DNA of 64,000 nt, taken from NCBI RefSeq assembly GCF_024323335.1, contig NC_066584.1, positions 433,219,408 to 433,283,407 of the forward strand, given 5' to 3'. Of the stretch, positions 24,701 to 36,040 are shown piece after piece. The notes beneath the pieces were generated by a model that saw nothing but the letters and a program-made list of their open reading frames with translations, had not been told where the DNA came from and did no database searches. The position numbers and the translations under genes were made by a program. How positions within the stretch are numbered: position 1 is the stretch's first letter; the number at the start of each line of letters is the position of its first letter. Origin of the DNA: Lathyrus oleraceus (taxonomy: Eukaryota > Streptophyta > Magnoliopsida > Fabales > Fabaceae).

Positions 24701-25506
24701 CTGGTTAGGAGGAAGTTTCTCCCCTGTTCAGGGGAACTACGTTGCCCTGATTCTCATACCAGGTGAGGTACGTAGGCAGGAGATCGTACGAGATCTCTCC
24801 GGGCACCCTTTTTTTCTTTTTGTGTGTGTTTGCTTGACAGTTGCTAGGCTCGAGTGCCAGACTCCTTAGTAACTTGTTGCTTGGTTAACCCTCTTGTATG
24901 ATAGGAGATGGATGTAAGCCCAGCGATTGGCATTCCGTATCCTATTGGCGTTTGTTTGTGTGGAGTCTGACGTAAGTTCAGCGATTGGCAGTTGGTTTCC
25001 TGTGTGTGTTTGTTGGTTCGGAGTCTGATGTAAGTCCAGCGATTGGCATTCGGTTTCCATGTTTGCCTGTTTGTGTGTTTGTTTTGACGTCTCAGCGTCT
25101 GTGCGTGTGTTTTGTTTCGGCGTGCGTGAGCCGAACTACGGTAGCTCTAATTCTCATTCCAGATGAGATACGTAGGCATAGGATGTGATGTCCTAGCGAG
25201 CCCTTTCCCCTCTTCTCCCACCTGTGTTGTTTCCAGTGTGTGTGTGTGTGATGTTTGTGAGCAGTTTTAGCAACCTTATTCTTTCCTTTTGAGCGTGGAT
25301 CCCGTCGAGTACGACGAATGCGTAGGGGTGTTAATACCTTCCCTTCGCATAACCGACTCCCGATCCCATCTCTCTTTGGTCGCGAGACCATGTCTTTTCC
25401 AGGTTTACTTTGAGCGTTTCCTTTCCCTCTTTGGGATAAATAACGCACGGTGGCGGCTCTGTTTGTTTTTGTTTTAGCCCGCCGGTTGTTTTTCGCGGAT
25501 GCGACA
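21760..25506 (+). repeat. R-U5-like tandem unit, copy B (5' LTR)
   Basis: Second copy, starting TTCATTTGGTTCTC as copy A does at 5738 and running to the true LTR end GCGACA. Copy-B markers shared with the 3' LTR: GAGGTCTTACCCTCAC at about 24405 and a single TGTGCTAATTGTG. Counterpart: 43603-47348. Confidence 0.92.
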
Positions 25507-25508
25507 GC

Positions 25509-25526
25509 TGGCGACTCAGTTGGGGA
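25509..25526 (+). promoter_or_regulatory. Ogre primer-binding site (tRNA-Arg type)
   Basis: TGGCGACTCAGTTGGGGA, two bases after the LTR end. TGGCGACTC is the characteristic start of the Ogre tRNA-Arg primer site and recurs next to the Ogre-like LTR at 55780-55788 (minus). Confidence 0.88.
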
Positions 25527-26518
25527 ATAGCGAAGTTGACCTATTGCTGGTCCATCTTCCCTAAGCGAGTCTCTCCTAGCGCTCTCTAGGGTAGTTTAGG
25601 TTGCTTGTGCTGCTATTTATTGCATTTATTATTCTGTTGTGTATATATTTGCATAAATATTTGCATGCATCATACTATCATTGTTGTTGTCCTCTATACA
25701 GGTGGTTTCTCTGATTTGGGTGGGTGTTCTGAGTGGGGCTAAAACCCAGGCCCGAGTATACACCTAGGATTAGCGTGGTCTCATGTGCCTTTCATGTTAG
25801 GTCAACATGTTTTGGGCAACGTGACATACCACAAGCCGGACGAGGTTCATTTGAGAGTGCTCTTCCTTTGTGGGGTATTCCACTCTGGTTGAGTCACCTC
25901 ATCTGAGCTGTTGACTTTGGTGACCGTTCTTTCCCGGATCTTTGGTTTAGATGATCTTAAGAGAGCTGCAACGGCACACCCGAAAGGGCAAACCCGTTGA
26001 GTATCTTTGCCCGATTGTCGAGACCATTATCCGCCTTAGGATGACCTGATTAGAATTCACCTGTGAGGGGAGGGTTGATTCTTACAGATGCATGTCCTGA
26101 TGGTGACTTTGATAGTGACTAATGGTTCCGTTGAGCAGAGTCCTATTTATAAGTCGGATTTATGGATTTATTTCTGAGACGCCGGAGTTCCGTCCGCGGT
26201 ATTTATCAGTGGGGATCCGTTTATTTCAGGATTCCCTGGGCTGGTTCAGATGATTGTGTGGTTATCAGATCAGTGGTTCTCTGGTGATGATGGTGATGTA
26301 TCTTTCAGTTCCGTTTATTTCGGAACTCCCAAGTCGGATTTGTGGTTACGTATTCCTTCAGATGGTGGTGATCAGTTCAGAGGATGTAACTCAGTGCAGC
26401 AGTTGATCAAATGACTTGGAGGATGGCACAATGCATTGCATTCATACATCAGCATCATTCACATTTTGCATTTACCTGCATCTAACTCATGTTTATCCAT
26501 ATGCAGGGACATTTTTGA
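25527..26518 (+). other. Ogre 5' leader
   Basis: About 1 kb between PBS and ORF1 with no ORF of note. Pyrimidine-rich stretches followed by AG (for example CTATACAG near 25700 and CATATGCAG near 26507) would allow splicing, but nothing proves it. Confidence 0.6.
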
Positions 26519-28276
26519 TTGAGATCCTGGTTGAGAGACTTCTTTGTTCCAGACATGAGGACCGGTTTGAAGGACGATGTTGTCTACAGTTTCTTCGACC
26601 CAGAGATTGGTGTGCTGAGAGATATGATAGCATTGATTACACCTGACCATGTGGGGATGTTCCGAGAGGCATACGGTGGTATTCTAAAGTCGGTTTTCAG
26701 GCTCACAGACAGTGATAGGAGCGCTATCTATACTCTTCTTCAGTTTTATGACCCGGGCTTAAGGTGTTTCGTTTTCCCGGATTACTTGTTGGGACCCTTG
26801 ATGGAAGATTATGCTAGCATCCTGGGTATTTAGATCCGAGATTAGATTCCTTTCTGTGCCACTAGGGGAGAGCTTGATATCACTGAGATTTCTCGTGCTC
26901 TTTATTTGAGCCCAGAGGTGACAAAGGGGGGTTTGAAGGAGAAGGGAAAGCTGCCTGGTTTTCATTTGAGTTTCTTGGAGGCTAAAGCCAAGGAACATGC
27001 TGCTGCGGGTAATTGGAAGACTGTCTGTGCTTTGATTGCTGCGAGCATTTATGGGATCATCATGTTCCCTAACCAGAAGAACTTCGTGGACATTAATGCC
27101 ATCCGGTTGTTTATGCAGAGGAATCCTATTCCTACCCTGGTTGGAGATGTGTATTACTCGGTCCATAATCGGAACGAGAAGCGGCGTGGGGGACTGATCA
27201 GATGTTGTGCTCAGCTGCTGTACAAGTGGTTCATGGGGTATTTGCCTTCCAGAGGTGCCTTTGCCTTTCTTGATCCTACTGTCAAGTGGTCATTCAGGCT
27301 GATGGGTTTGCGGGCCAAGGACATAGCTTGGACTCACAACGGTATGGCTGGACGAGATTTCATTTGTAGTTGTGGGAGTCTTCCCAATGTACCTCTTATA
27401 GGAGTTCAAGGTTGCATTAACTACAACCCGATTCTTCTTAGGAGACAGATGGGATTTGCTGTGGAGGGTTCTCCTCTTGGACGAGAGATTCAGGAGTCTT
27501 TCTACTTCCCGATCGAGGGCAATCAGTCAAGGTTAAGACAAGTGTTGGATGAGTGGCGTGATATTCAGAGGAAGGGCAAGGTTCCTTTTGGCAAGGTTAA
27601 CAGCAGGTCTTTTCCTCCATTTGATGATTGGCTTAGGAAGAGGATTGAGCTCACATATCTACCATTTCCTGGAGGTGATCCTTGGTGTCCTTTGATTGAG
27701 GGTCCGCGTTCTTCTGTCAGCATGGAAGAATTCCTCGAGATGAAGAAGGCCACAGATCAGTTGCAAGCAGAGAAAACGGAATTGGAGATGAGTGTTGCTC
27801 GGATTCAGATGGCTAATCAGGAGATCAAAGGGAGAATGGAAGACCAGGATAAGAGGCATGCTCTTGTGGTGAAGCGCTTTGAGATGGATACCGCTTACTA
27901 TGGCAAGGTCAGGCAAGCATTGGAGTCGTCTACAAGGGAGCACGACATTACCAAGGAGAAGCTAGCCAGAGCTTCAAAGGTCATTGAAGATGAGAAGAGA
28001 AGGCAAATCCTCGTGAGGGATCAGAGGGAAGACAGAGTCAGAGTCCTTATCGCTGAGTGGGAGGCAAAGCTGAAGATTAAGGAAACAGAGAATGTGAAGA
28101 CTATCGCCGAGAGAGATCACTACATTGCTGAGAGAGATCATTACTTCAGATAGATGAAGATTCACCAGAAGGAGATAGGGAGATTGCAGCAGGAGAACAC
28201 TGAGCTTAGGTTCGCGGTGAAATTTACCAAGATGGTAGATGATGCAGAGCCGTCTGTAGGACCTCCTTCAGTGTAG
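26519..28276 (+). pseudogene. Ogre ORF1, DUF7745-like, three in-frame stops
   Basis: The extra ORF before gag that marks Ogre elements; role unknown. Single frame. N-terminal part contains LQFYDPGLRCFVFPDYLLGP (about residues 75-95), the middle has NWKTVCALIAASIYGIIMFP and GVQGCINYNPILLRRQMGF; these match, from memory, the plant DUF7745 family. From about residue 405 it becomes a long charged coiled coil (heptad-rich, RIQMANQEIKGRMEDQDKR), which suggests oligomerisation. Stops: TAG 26831, TAG 26843, TAG 28151 (followed by 40 more in-family codons to TAG 28274). An in-frame TGA sits just upstream at 26516, and position 26519 reads TTG where an ATG is expected, so the start codon seems lost; the next ATG is 26555. 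Separated from gag by about 530 bp. Confidence 0.85.
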
Positions 28277-28802
28277 TCTTTTGTTGTCATTTGTGTGGAT
28301 TACTGTCAGGCCTGTTGACGGAATTCATTTGCTTGTATTTTCTTTCCGATTCTGGAGAATTGTATTGATTTGTATCAGTCTTGATGTATGACTTTGGCAC
28401 TTATTGTGCACTTTTGATATGCAATGGTTATTTTCATTCAGTGATTGGTCTTCAAGCTTTATTTGCTTTCCTGTATGCACTCACATGGCACACACGTGGT
28501 TGGGTGGTATCTTTGCTAAATCATATATCTCTGATCTGTATGATGAATCATGTGATGAATGTCAGAATATTGTCGCCGGATTATTATCTGTCTCGATGAA
28601 GCCAAGATCGAAAGACAGGGTGTCCCTCATATGGATAGACATTGCACTCATGCATTATCATAATAACTTGTTTTTTATTTTGCAGGTATTAGTTCTAACG
28701 TGCTTGATTGTTACAGGAATCATTGCTCGTGCTCGTAGAGTTGTACCCTTGCACACAACACGTCCACACAGATATTTCACCAGACGCAACACACCTAGGC
28801 TA
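28277..28802 (+). other. ORF1-gag spacer
   Basis: No domain seen. The gag frame stays open back to about 28404, but the encoded stretch looks random and includes TTTTATTTTGCAG (28673-28685) and TTGTTACAG (28707-28715), both usable splice acceptors. This hints that gag is reached by splicing from an upstream leader. Confidence 0.45.
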
Positions 28803-31800
28803 ATGGATCTACCCAATACAGATGTTCTCGAGCTGAAAGAGAAGATGAATGAGCTGATTAGCATCATGCAGGGGTTTGCTGTGGGCCAGAAAGCACTGGC
28901 TGATAAAGTTGAGAAGCTCGAGCGGGCTTCAGCTGCCAATAGTGGTGTCAATCTGGATGGTGTCTCTAACCAGGGTCTTGGTGGCTCTAGGGACGGTGGA
29001 AAGAGAACAACTGTGGGTGTAGTGAACAACAATGCTGGGGGTTTTGGAGTTGCCACAGGTGGTGGACCCGGTCAGATGGGCAATAATATGAAGGATAGTC
29101 TGTTCCCTCCGTTCTTTGGGGTTGAGGATGATATGGAGGAAGACAGAGAAGCTGATCAATTCTCCATGCATAATGAGCCGTTTGGTCAATACGGTGTCCA
29201 ACCGCCAAACAAAGAAATTCAGTTGCTGGCAGAGAAGATTAGGGCTCTCGAAAGCTATGCCACTCCAGGGGTTGTGAATATGTCAAATATGGGGCTGGTT
29301 GAGGGGATTGTGATCCCACAGAAGTTCAAGGCGCCTGCATTTGATAAATATAATGGGAATTCCTGCCCGGAAACTAACCTTCAAGCTTTTGTCCGCAAGA
29401 TTTCTGCGTACACTATGGATCAGAAGCTATGGATGTACTTCTTCCAGGACAGTCTGTCTGGAGGATCTTTGGAGTGGTACACCAAGCTAAAGTCTTCTGA
29501 TATTAAGAATTGGCAGGATCTTGGTGATGCATTCTTTAAACAGTACCAATTTAACGCTGACATGGCTCCTAGCCGTACCCAGCTGCAGGGTATGTCTCAG
29601 AAGCCTAACGAGGGGTTTAAAGAGTATGCGCAAAGATGGAGGGAGTTGGCTGCCAGAGTTCAACCTCCATTGGTGGATAGGGAGATGTCGGACTTGTTCA
29701 TGGGTACCCTTCAGGGGGCATTTGCTGAGAGGATGGTCGGATGTCCGGTCACCAACTTCGCCGATATTGTGGTGGCCGGGGAAAGAATAGAGAGTTGGCT
29801 GAAGTTGGGGAAAATCCAGGGTGGTAATGCTTCGTCATCAGGATCGAAGAAGCCCTTCGGAAATGGCCAGAGAAAGAAGGAGGGTGATACCGGTGCTGTA
29901 TATACCTAGAGAGGACCAAGTAGGGATCGTTACTACCAGCACACTGCTGCGGTAACCATTCCTGCTGATAATCAGCCTGCACAACAGCAACAACAGCGAC
30001 CGCAACAACAAAGACAGCCGTTTCAGCAGAGACCGCAGAGGGCCGAGTATCAAGTCAGAGGAAGAATGAATGACCGTCAATTCGATAGGCCACCTGTGAC
30101 CTATTCTTTCTTGTTGAAGAAGCTGAAAGATCTGGGGTTGGTACAACTGAGAACTTTGGCTCCTTTGAGACCTGATCAGAGGCCAGCCTGTTTTGATGAG
30201 AACGCTAAATGTGAATTTCACTCGGGTGCACTTGGACACAACGTAGAAAACTGCAAAGCTTTTAAGCATGTGGTTCAGGACTTGGTGGATTCAAAGGCGA
30301 TCAACTTTACTCCATCTCCCAATGTGAATGCTAATCCCATGCCCGCGCATGGCCAGATGGGGGTGAATGCAATCTCCGAGGAGAGCAGAATCGGGCTGTC
30401 AAGTGTGGATCAGTTGAAGACTCCTTTGTCTGAGGTCAAGAGGCAGTTGTTGTTGAATGGGGTCTTTCCGGGCTGTGGTGATTGCTGTGTTGCGTGCATT
30501 GTTGCTCTGAATGGGTGCATATCGTTGAGAGAGGTTGTCCAAGGGCTGATGGACGAAGGAAGTCTCCGGTTTGAGAAGGCTGGTTTGGGGAAGGAGGATG
30601 TCTCCACCATAACTATTTACTTCGACCCGGTTGATTTGTCAACTCTGGCTGAGGCGGCTCCAGTTACTATCACGGTACATGGGCCAATTCCTTATGACAA
30701 AGATGATGTCGTGCCGTGGCATTATGGTGGGGAAGTGTATTGCAATGGAGAGAAAGTGGAAGATCAGACTGCAAGTGAAACCACCATTTCAAAGGTGGAT
30801 AATGCCGGACCCAGTGGTTTCACTCGTAGTGGAAGGTTGTTTGCTCCTGATACCTTGAGGGGTGGAGAAGGAGAAAAAGAAAAGAAAGAAAAGGCCGAGG
30901 CTTTAGCCAGGGCAAGAGGAAAACAAGTAGTGAATGAGGGTACTCGTGTAGTGACACCGGCGCCTGGTGGGCCGGAGAGAGAACTTGATGATGAAGCGGA
31001 GGAATTTTTAAGAATCATCAAGAAATATGAGTACAAGCTTGTTGACCATCTGCAGCAGACTCCATCCAAGATCTCGATCTTGTCGCTATTGCTGAGCTCT
31101 GAGGGGCATAGAGAGGCTTTGCTGAAGATTCTGAAGAGAGCCTATGTTCCTCAGGAGATAACGATTAATCAGTTGGAGACGGTGGTGTCTAATGTTCATG
31201 CCAGCCATGGGCTGGGTTTCACCGATATGGATCTGACTGTGGATGGGAGGAATCATAACCGGGCTTTACACATTGCGATGGAATGTAAAGGGGCCGTGCT
31301 TTCGCACGTGTTGGTTGATACCGGCTCCTCATTAAATGTGTTGCCAAAGAAGGCCTTGGCGAAGCTGAATTGTGAAGGGTTGATCCTGACGCCCACTGAC
31401 CTGATAGTAAGGGCTTTCGATGGTTCAAAGCGGGCGGTGTTCGGAGAGGTTGAGCTCCCGGTGAAGATTGGCCCTGAGGTGTTTAAGTCATTATTCTATG
31501 TCATGGATATTCAGCCGGCATACAGTTGCCTGTTGGGTCGCCCGTGGATTCATGCTGCTGGGGCAGTGACTTCGACTTTGCACCAGAAACTCAAGTATAT
31601 CTGGGATGGGCAGGTCGTCACCGTTTGTGGAGAAGAGGATATCTTCGTCAGCCACCTGTCATCGTTCAAGTACGTGGAAATGGACGGTGAGATATGGGAG
31701 ACCCCGAGTCAAGCATTCGAAACCGTTAGGGTAGAGAATGCTCTTTTTGCCAAGGAAGAAGAGAAACCGTCCATTTCTTCGTATAAGCAGGCCGCTGAGG

Positions 31801-32095
31801 TGGTGAAGAGTGGGGAAGCTCCAGGTTGGGGGAAGATGATGGATATCTCCGCCAAGAAAGACCGCTTTGGAGTGGGTTATCAGCCGGGCCGAGGCTCGTC
31901 TGGACAAGGTAGAGGACGTCGTATGTCAGTCACAGTCACCAGTGCTGGAATGCTGGATCCAGATCACATCTGTATGGTGGATGAAGAAGTTGACAGCGAC
32001 TGCGAGATTGATCGGTGGATAAAGCCGTGCTCACCAGGGATGGAAATCCAGAACTGGAAGGCTGAAAAGATCATCACTGTCACTATACTTGAAGA
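28803..32095 (+). pseudogene. Ogre gag-protease, one premature stop
   Basis: Start taken at ATG 28803, which opens a heptad-rich helix (LELKEKMNELISIMQG). The retrotransposon gag domain follows at about residues 175-330 (SLEWYTKL, FFKQYQFN, GFKEYAQRWRELA), then a Gln/Pro-rich linker, a variant zinc knuckle CX2HX5HX4C (CEFHSGALGHNVENC, 30210-30254) and an aspartic protease with DTGSS at 31317-31331 and LLGRPWIH downstream. A TAG at 29907-29909 interrupts the frame after the gag domain. The frame is open again to TAA 32097-32099, but a GT splice donor overlaps that stop (exon end 32095), so the native product is probably joined to RT by splicing. Cytoplasmic particle formation and polyprotein cleavage are the known family roles. 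Confidence 0.9.
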
Positions 32096-32269
32096 GTAAT
32101 ATTTTCTTGTTTTTCAATTTTATTTGCATGGAAGCCATACGTTTTGCCCGAAACGTAATGGTTCATTGTAAGGGCCACCTCATGTTTCATTTTGCAAATT
32201 TGCATCATAAATAAAAGGATGTTTTTTCAATTAAAAGCGGTGTTCCCTATTTTTCATTTATTTTTGCAG
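32096..32269 (+). other. Probable intron between protease and RT
   Basis: GTAATATT donor at 32096 and TTTATTTTTGCAG acceptor ending at 32269; 174 bp, A/T-rich, containing the gag-protease stop. Exon 1 ends after two bases of a codon and 32270 completes it; the frame then runs without a stop into the RT ORF. A second in-frame acceptor, CATTCATGCAG ending at 32365, is possible. An intron at this place is an established Ogre feature; the exact sites are inference. Confidence 0.65.
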
Positions 32270-35200
32270 TTTAAAAACAAAAATAAAAATGGCAATGTTT
32301 TCATTTTTCTTTTCAATTTGTATCGCTCCGGTTCTAAAGCAATGCATGAATCAACATTCATGCAGATGCGATTTCTCGTCGGATCTCGTTGATAACAATC
32401 CTGTTACACCCTCATATGACTTCGACAATCCGATCTATCATGCCGAAGAAAAAGACGAAGATGATTGTGAACTGCCAGGGGAATTAGCCAGGTTGTTGAA
32501 ACAAGAGGAGAAGGTGATTCAGCCGCATGAAGAGCAAGTTGAGATTGTGAATCTGGGTACCGACGAGGTCAGAAAAGAGGTGAAAGTTGGGGCTGCTTTG
32601 GAGACGAGTGTCAAGATCTTGTTGAAAGAGTATGTCGACATCTTTGCCTGGTCTTATCAAGATATGCCAGGGTTGGATACCGATATCGTTGTGCACAAGC
32701 TACCGTTGAGAGCGGATTGTCCTCCAGTGAAGCAGAAGTTGCGCAGAACTTGACCTGAGATGGCGATGAAAATTAAGGAGGAAGTACAGAAACAGTGGGA
32801 TGCTGGTTTCCTAGCTGTCACTAATTATCCACCTTGGGTTGCGAACATTGTGCCGGTCCCGAAGAAAGATGGGAAGGTGAGAAAGTGTGTGGACTACCGG
32901 GATCTGAATAGAGCTAGCCCGAAGGATGATTTTCCGTTACCTCACATTGATGTGTTGGTAGATAATACAGCTCAATTCTCGGTGTTTTCCTTCATGGATG
33001 GCTTTTCTGGCTATAATCAAATCAAAATGTCGCCAGATGATATGGAGAAAACAACGTTCATCACACCATGGGGCACCTTTTGTTACAAGGTGATGCCATT
33101 TGGGCTCAAGAACGCCGGTGCTACTTATCAGAGAGCCATGGTGACTTTGTTTCATGATATGATTCATCATGAAATTGAATGCTATGTTGATGACATGATA
33201 GCAAAGTCCCAGACAGAAGAGGGGCATTTGGTAGATCTGGCCAAGTTGTTCGACCGGCTGAGACAGTTCAGACTGAGGTTGAATCCGAATAAGTGTACTT
33301 TCGGAGTGCGGTCCGGTAAATTGCTGGGGTTCATTGTAAGTGAAAAAGGAATCGAGGTTGATCCTGCTAAAGTAAAAGCAATAAGAGAAATGCCTGAACC
33401 GAGAACGGAGAAGGAGGTTCGTGGTTTCTTAGGTAGATTGAACTACATTTCACGGTTCATATCTCATCTAACAGCCACGTGTGAACCAATATTCAAGCTG
33501 TTGAGAAAAGATCAAACGGTCAGGTGGAATGATGATTGCCAAGCGACATTTGAAAAGATAAAAGAATATTTGCAGGAGCCTCCGATTCTGATGCCTCCTG
33601 TGGAGGGACGACCGTTAATCCTGTACTTGACGGTCCTCGAGGGGTCTATGGGGTGTGTATTGGGGCAGCATGACGAGTCTGGTCGAAAAGAGCATGCCAT
33701 ATACTACCTTAGCAAAAAGTTTACCGACTGTGAAACAAGATATTCACTGCTCGAGAAAACTTGATGTGCTTTGGCCTGGGCTGCTTGCCGACTGAGGCAG
33801 TATATGCTGGTTCATACCACTTTGTTGATTTCCAAGATGGATCCAATCAAGTACATTTTTGAGAAGCCAGCATTGACCGGACGGGTTGCGAGGTGGCAAA
33901 TGATTTTGACAGAATATGATATACAGTATACCTCTCAGAAAGCAATCAAGGGGAGTGTATTGTCTGATTACCTCGCTCAGCAACCCATTGAGGATTATCA
34001 ACCGATGAAGTTTGAATTCCCTGATGAGGACATCATGTTTCTCAAATCGAAAGATTGCGAGGAACCAATCCCAGAGGAGGGGCCTGACCCTGAATCCGAA
34101 TGGATTCTGATGTTTGATGGGGCCGTTAACGTAAATGGTAGCGGTGTTGGTGCTGTTTTGGTTACGCCGAAAGGATCCCATATTCCTTTTGCTGCCCGGC
34201 TAACATTTGAGTGCACCAACAACGTGGCTGAATACAAAGCTTGTATCTTGGGGATTGAAGAGGCGATTGATCTGAGGATCAAGAACCTTGTTATATATGG
34301 AGATTCAGCTTTGGTGGTGAATCATGTTAACGGGAAATGGTATACGCATCAATCTCATTTAGTTCCATACCGGGATTATACGAGGAGATTGTTGACATTT
34401 TTCACCAAGGTGAAAATGCATCACGTGCCCAGAGAAGAGAACCCGTTGGCAGATGCTTTGGCTACTCTGGCTGCCTTGATAAAGGTGCAATGGTGGAATC
34501 AGTTCCCCAGTGTTGAGGTGGGACGTATGGATAGACCGGCTTATGTGTTTGCTGTTGATACAACGCCTGATGATGAGAAGCCGTGGTATTACGATATCAA
34601 GCGCTATCTGGAAACTCAAGAGTATCCTGAGGGAGCATCCAAGAAGGACCGAAAGACTCTGCGGAGGTTGGCTATGGTGTTCTACTTGAATAAGGATGGG
34701 GTTTTGTACAAGAGAAATTTCGATTGGGTCTTGCTCAGATGTGTTGATGATAAAGAAGCGAGCCAATTGATGAAAGAGGTTCACGAGGGGTCGTTCGGTA
34801 CCCATGCCAGTGGGAATACAATGGTGAAGAAGCTGCTGAGGGCAGGTTATTACTGGATGACGATGGAGGCCCAATGTTTCAATTTCGTGCGGAAGTGTCA
34901 TAAATGCCAGATTTATGCTGATAAGGTGCACGTGCCTCCAAATCCGTTGAGCTTAATGTCGTCTCCGTGGCCGTTTGCTATGTGGGGCATTGATATGATT
35001 GGGAAGATTGAGCCTACGGCTTCGAATGGGCATCGGTTCATATTAGTGGCTATTGATTACTTTACCAAGTGGGTGGAAGCAGCCTCTTATACGAACGTGA
35101 CGAAGCAGGTCGCTGCCAGATTTCTCAAGAGAGACATCATTTGCAGATATGGGGTTCCCGAAAGAATCATTACTGATAATGGTTCTAATTTGAACAACAA

Positions 35201-35834
35201 GATGATGGCAGAACTGTGCCGGGAATTCAAGATCGAGCATCACAATTCTTCTCCTTATCGTCCGAAGATGAATGGGGCGGTTGAGGCAGCCAATAAGAAT
35301 ATAAAGAAGATTGTGCAAAAGATGGTCGTGACCTATAAGGATTGGCATGAGATGTTGCCGTTTGCATTGCATGGGTACTGAACTTCGGTACGTACATCTA
35401 CTGGGGCAACGCCTTTCTCGTTGGTATATGGAATGGAAGCCGTGCTACCGGTTGAGGTTCAAATTCCCTCTTTGAGAGTCCTGATGGACGTGAAATTGCA
35501 AGAGGCTGAATGGGTAAGGACCCGGTACGAAGAGTTGAGCCTGATTGAGGAAAAGAAGCTGGCGGCCATCTGTCATGGGCAGTTATACCAGCAGCGGATG
35601 AAGCGTACATTTGACCGAAAGGTGCGACCTCGTGTGTATCACGTGGGTGATATGGTGCTGAAAAGGATCCTTCCTCCTCAAAACGATCGAAGGGGCAAAT
35701 GGACACCCAATTATGAAGGTCCATTCGTGGTCAAGAAGGTTTTCTCTGGCGGAGCCTTGTTGCTAACGACCATGGATGGCGAGGATTTTCCATCCCCTGT
35801 GAATGCGGACGCAGTTAAAAAATACTTCGTATAA
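32270..35834 (+). pseudogene. Ogre pol: RT, RNase H, second RNase H, integrase; three stops
   Basis: One frame with all pol domains. RT: CVDYRDLN, FMDGFSGYNQ, MPFGLKNAG and YVDD at 33183-33194. A first RNase H-like segment (LILYLTVLEGSMGCVLG) has lost the canonical acidic start. A second RNase H follows with FDGA (Asp 34116-34118), NNVAEY, YGDS and ADALA, the four acidic positions of an active RNase H. Integrase: HHCC finger (HEGSFGTH, CHKC), GIDMIG, TDNGS (Asp 35175) and Glu 35283-35285, so the D-D-E triad is present. A C-terminal module with GPFVVKKV ends KKYFV at TAA 35832. Premature TGAs at 32751, 33762 and 35379 disable this copy; two of them lie where Arg is expected. Confidence 0.92.
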
Positions 35835-35842
35835 GAGACCCG

Positions 35843-36040
35843 CTGGACGAAAAGAATAAAATAGTCCAGGCAAAAATGGGCATATCGGCGAACCAAAAAA
35901 AATGATGAAAAGGATCGGGCAAAAGTTAGGGATAAAAAAGGAAAAAATGTACTCCCGGCAAGTCGAAAACCTGAAAAGGCGACTTGGGCAAAAAAGGGTA
36001 TCCCGGTGGACTGAAAACCCGAAAGGGAGGTCCAGGCAAA
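35843..36040 (+). repeat. Series of four hairpin units after the pol stop
   Basis: Four consecutive units, each a short stem, an A-rich loop of 14-19 nt, and a tail with GGCAAAA-GGG. Stems: CTGGAC/GTCCAG (35843/35864), CGAACC/GGATCG (35889/35912, one mismatch), CAAGTCG/CGACTTG (35959/35980) and TGGAC/GTCCA (36007/36030). Stem sequences differ between units while pairing is kept. Confidence 0.7.

Larger units (their letters stand above)
4418..25506 (+). mobile_element. Ogre 5' LTR (split by Athila)
   Basis: Matches the 3' LTR at 38539-47348. It is about 8.81 kb once the Athila insert and its duplicated AACAT are removed. Layout: U3 of about 1.3 kb (4418-5737), then two tandem copies of a roughly 3.75 kb unit (5738-21759 interrupted, and 21760-25506). 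Over the first 1.5 kb I count about seven differences from the 3' LTR; copy B also agrees closely. The first base triplet is TGC instead of TGT. Confidence 0.93.
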
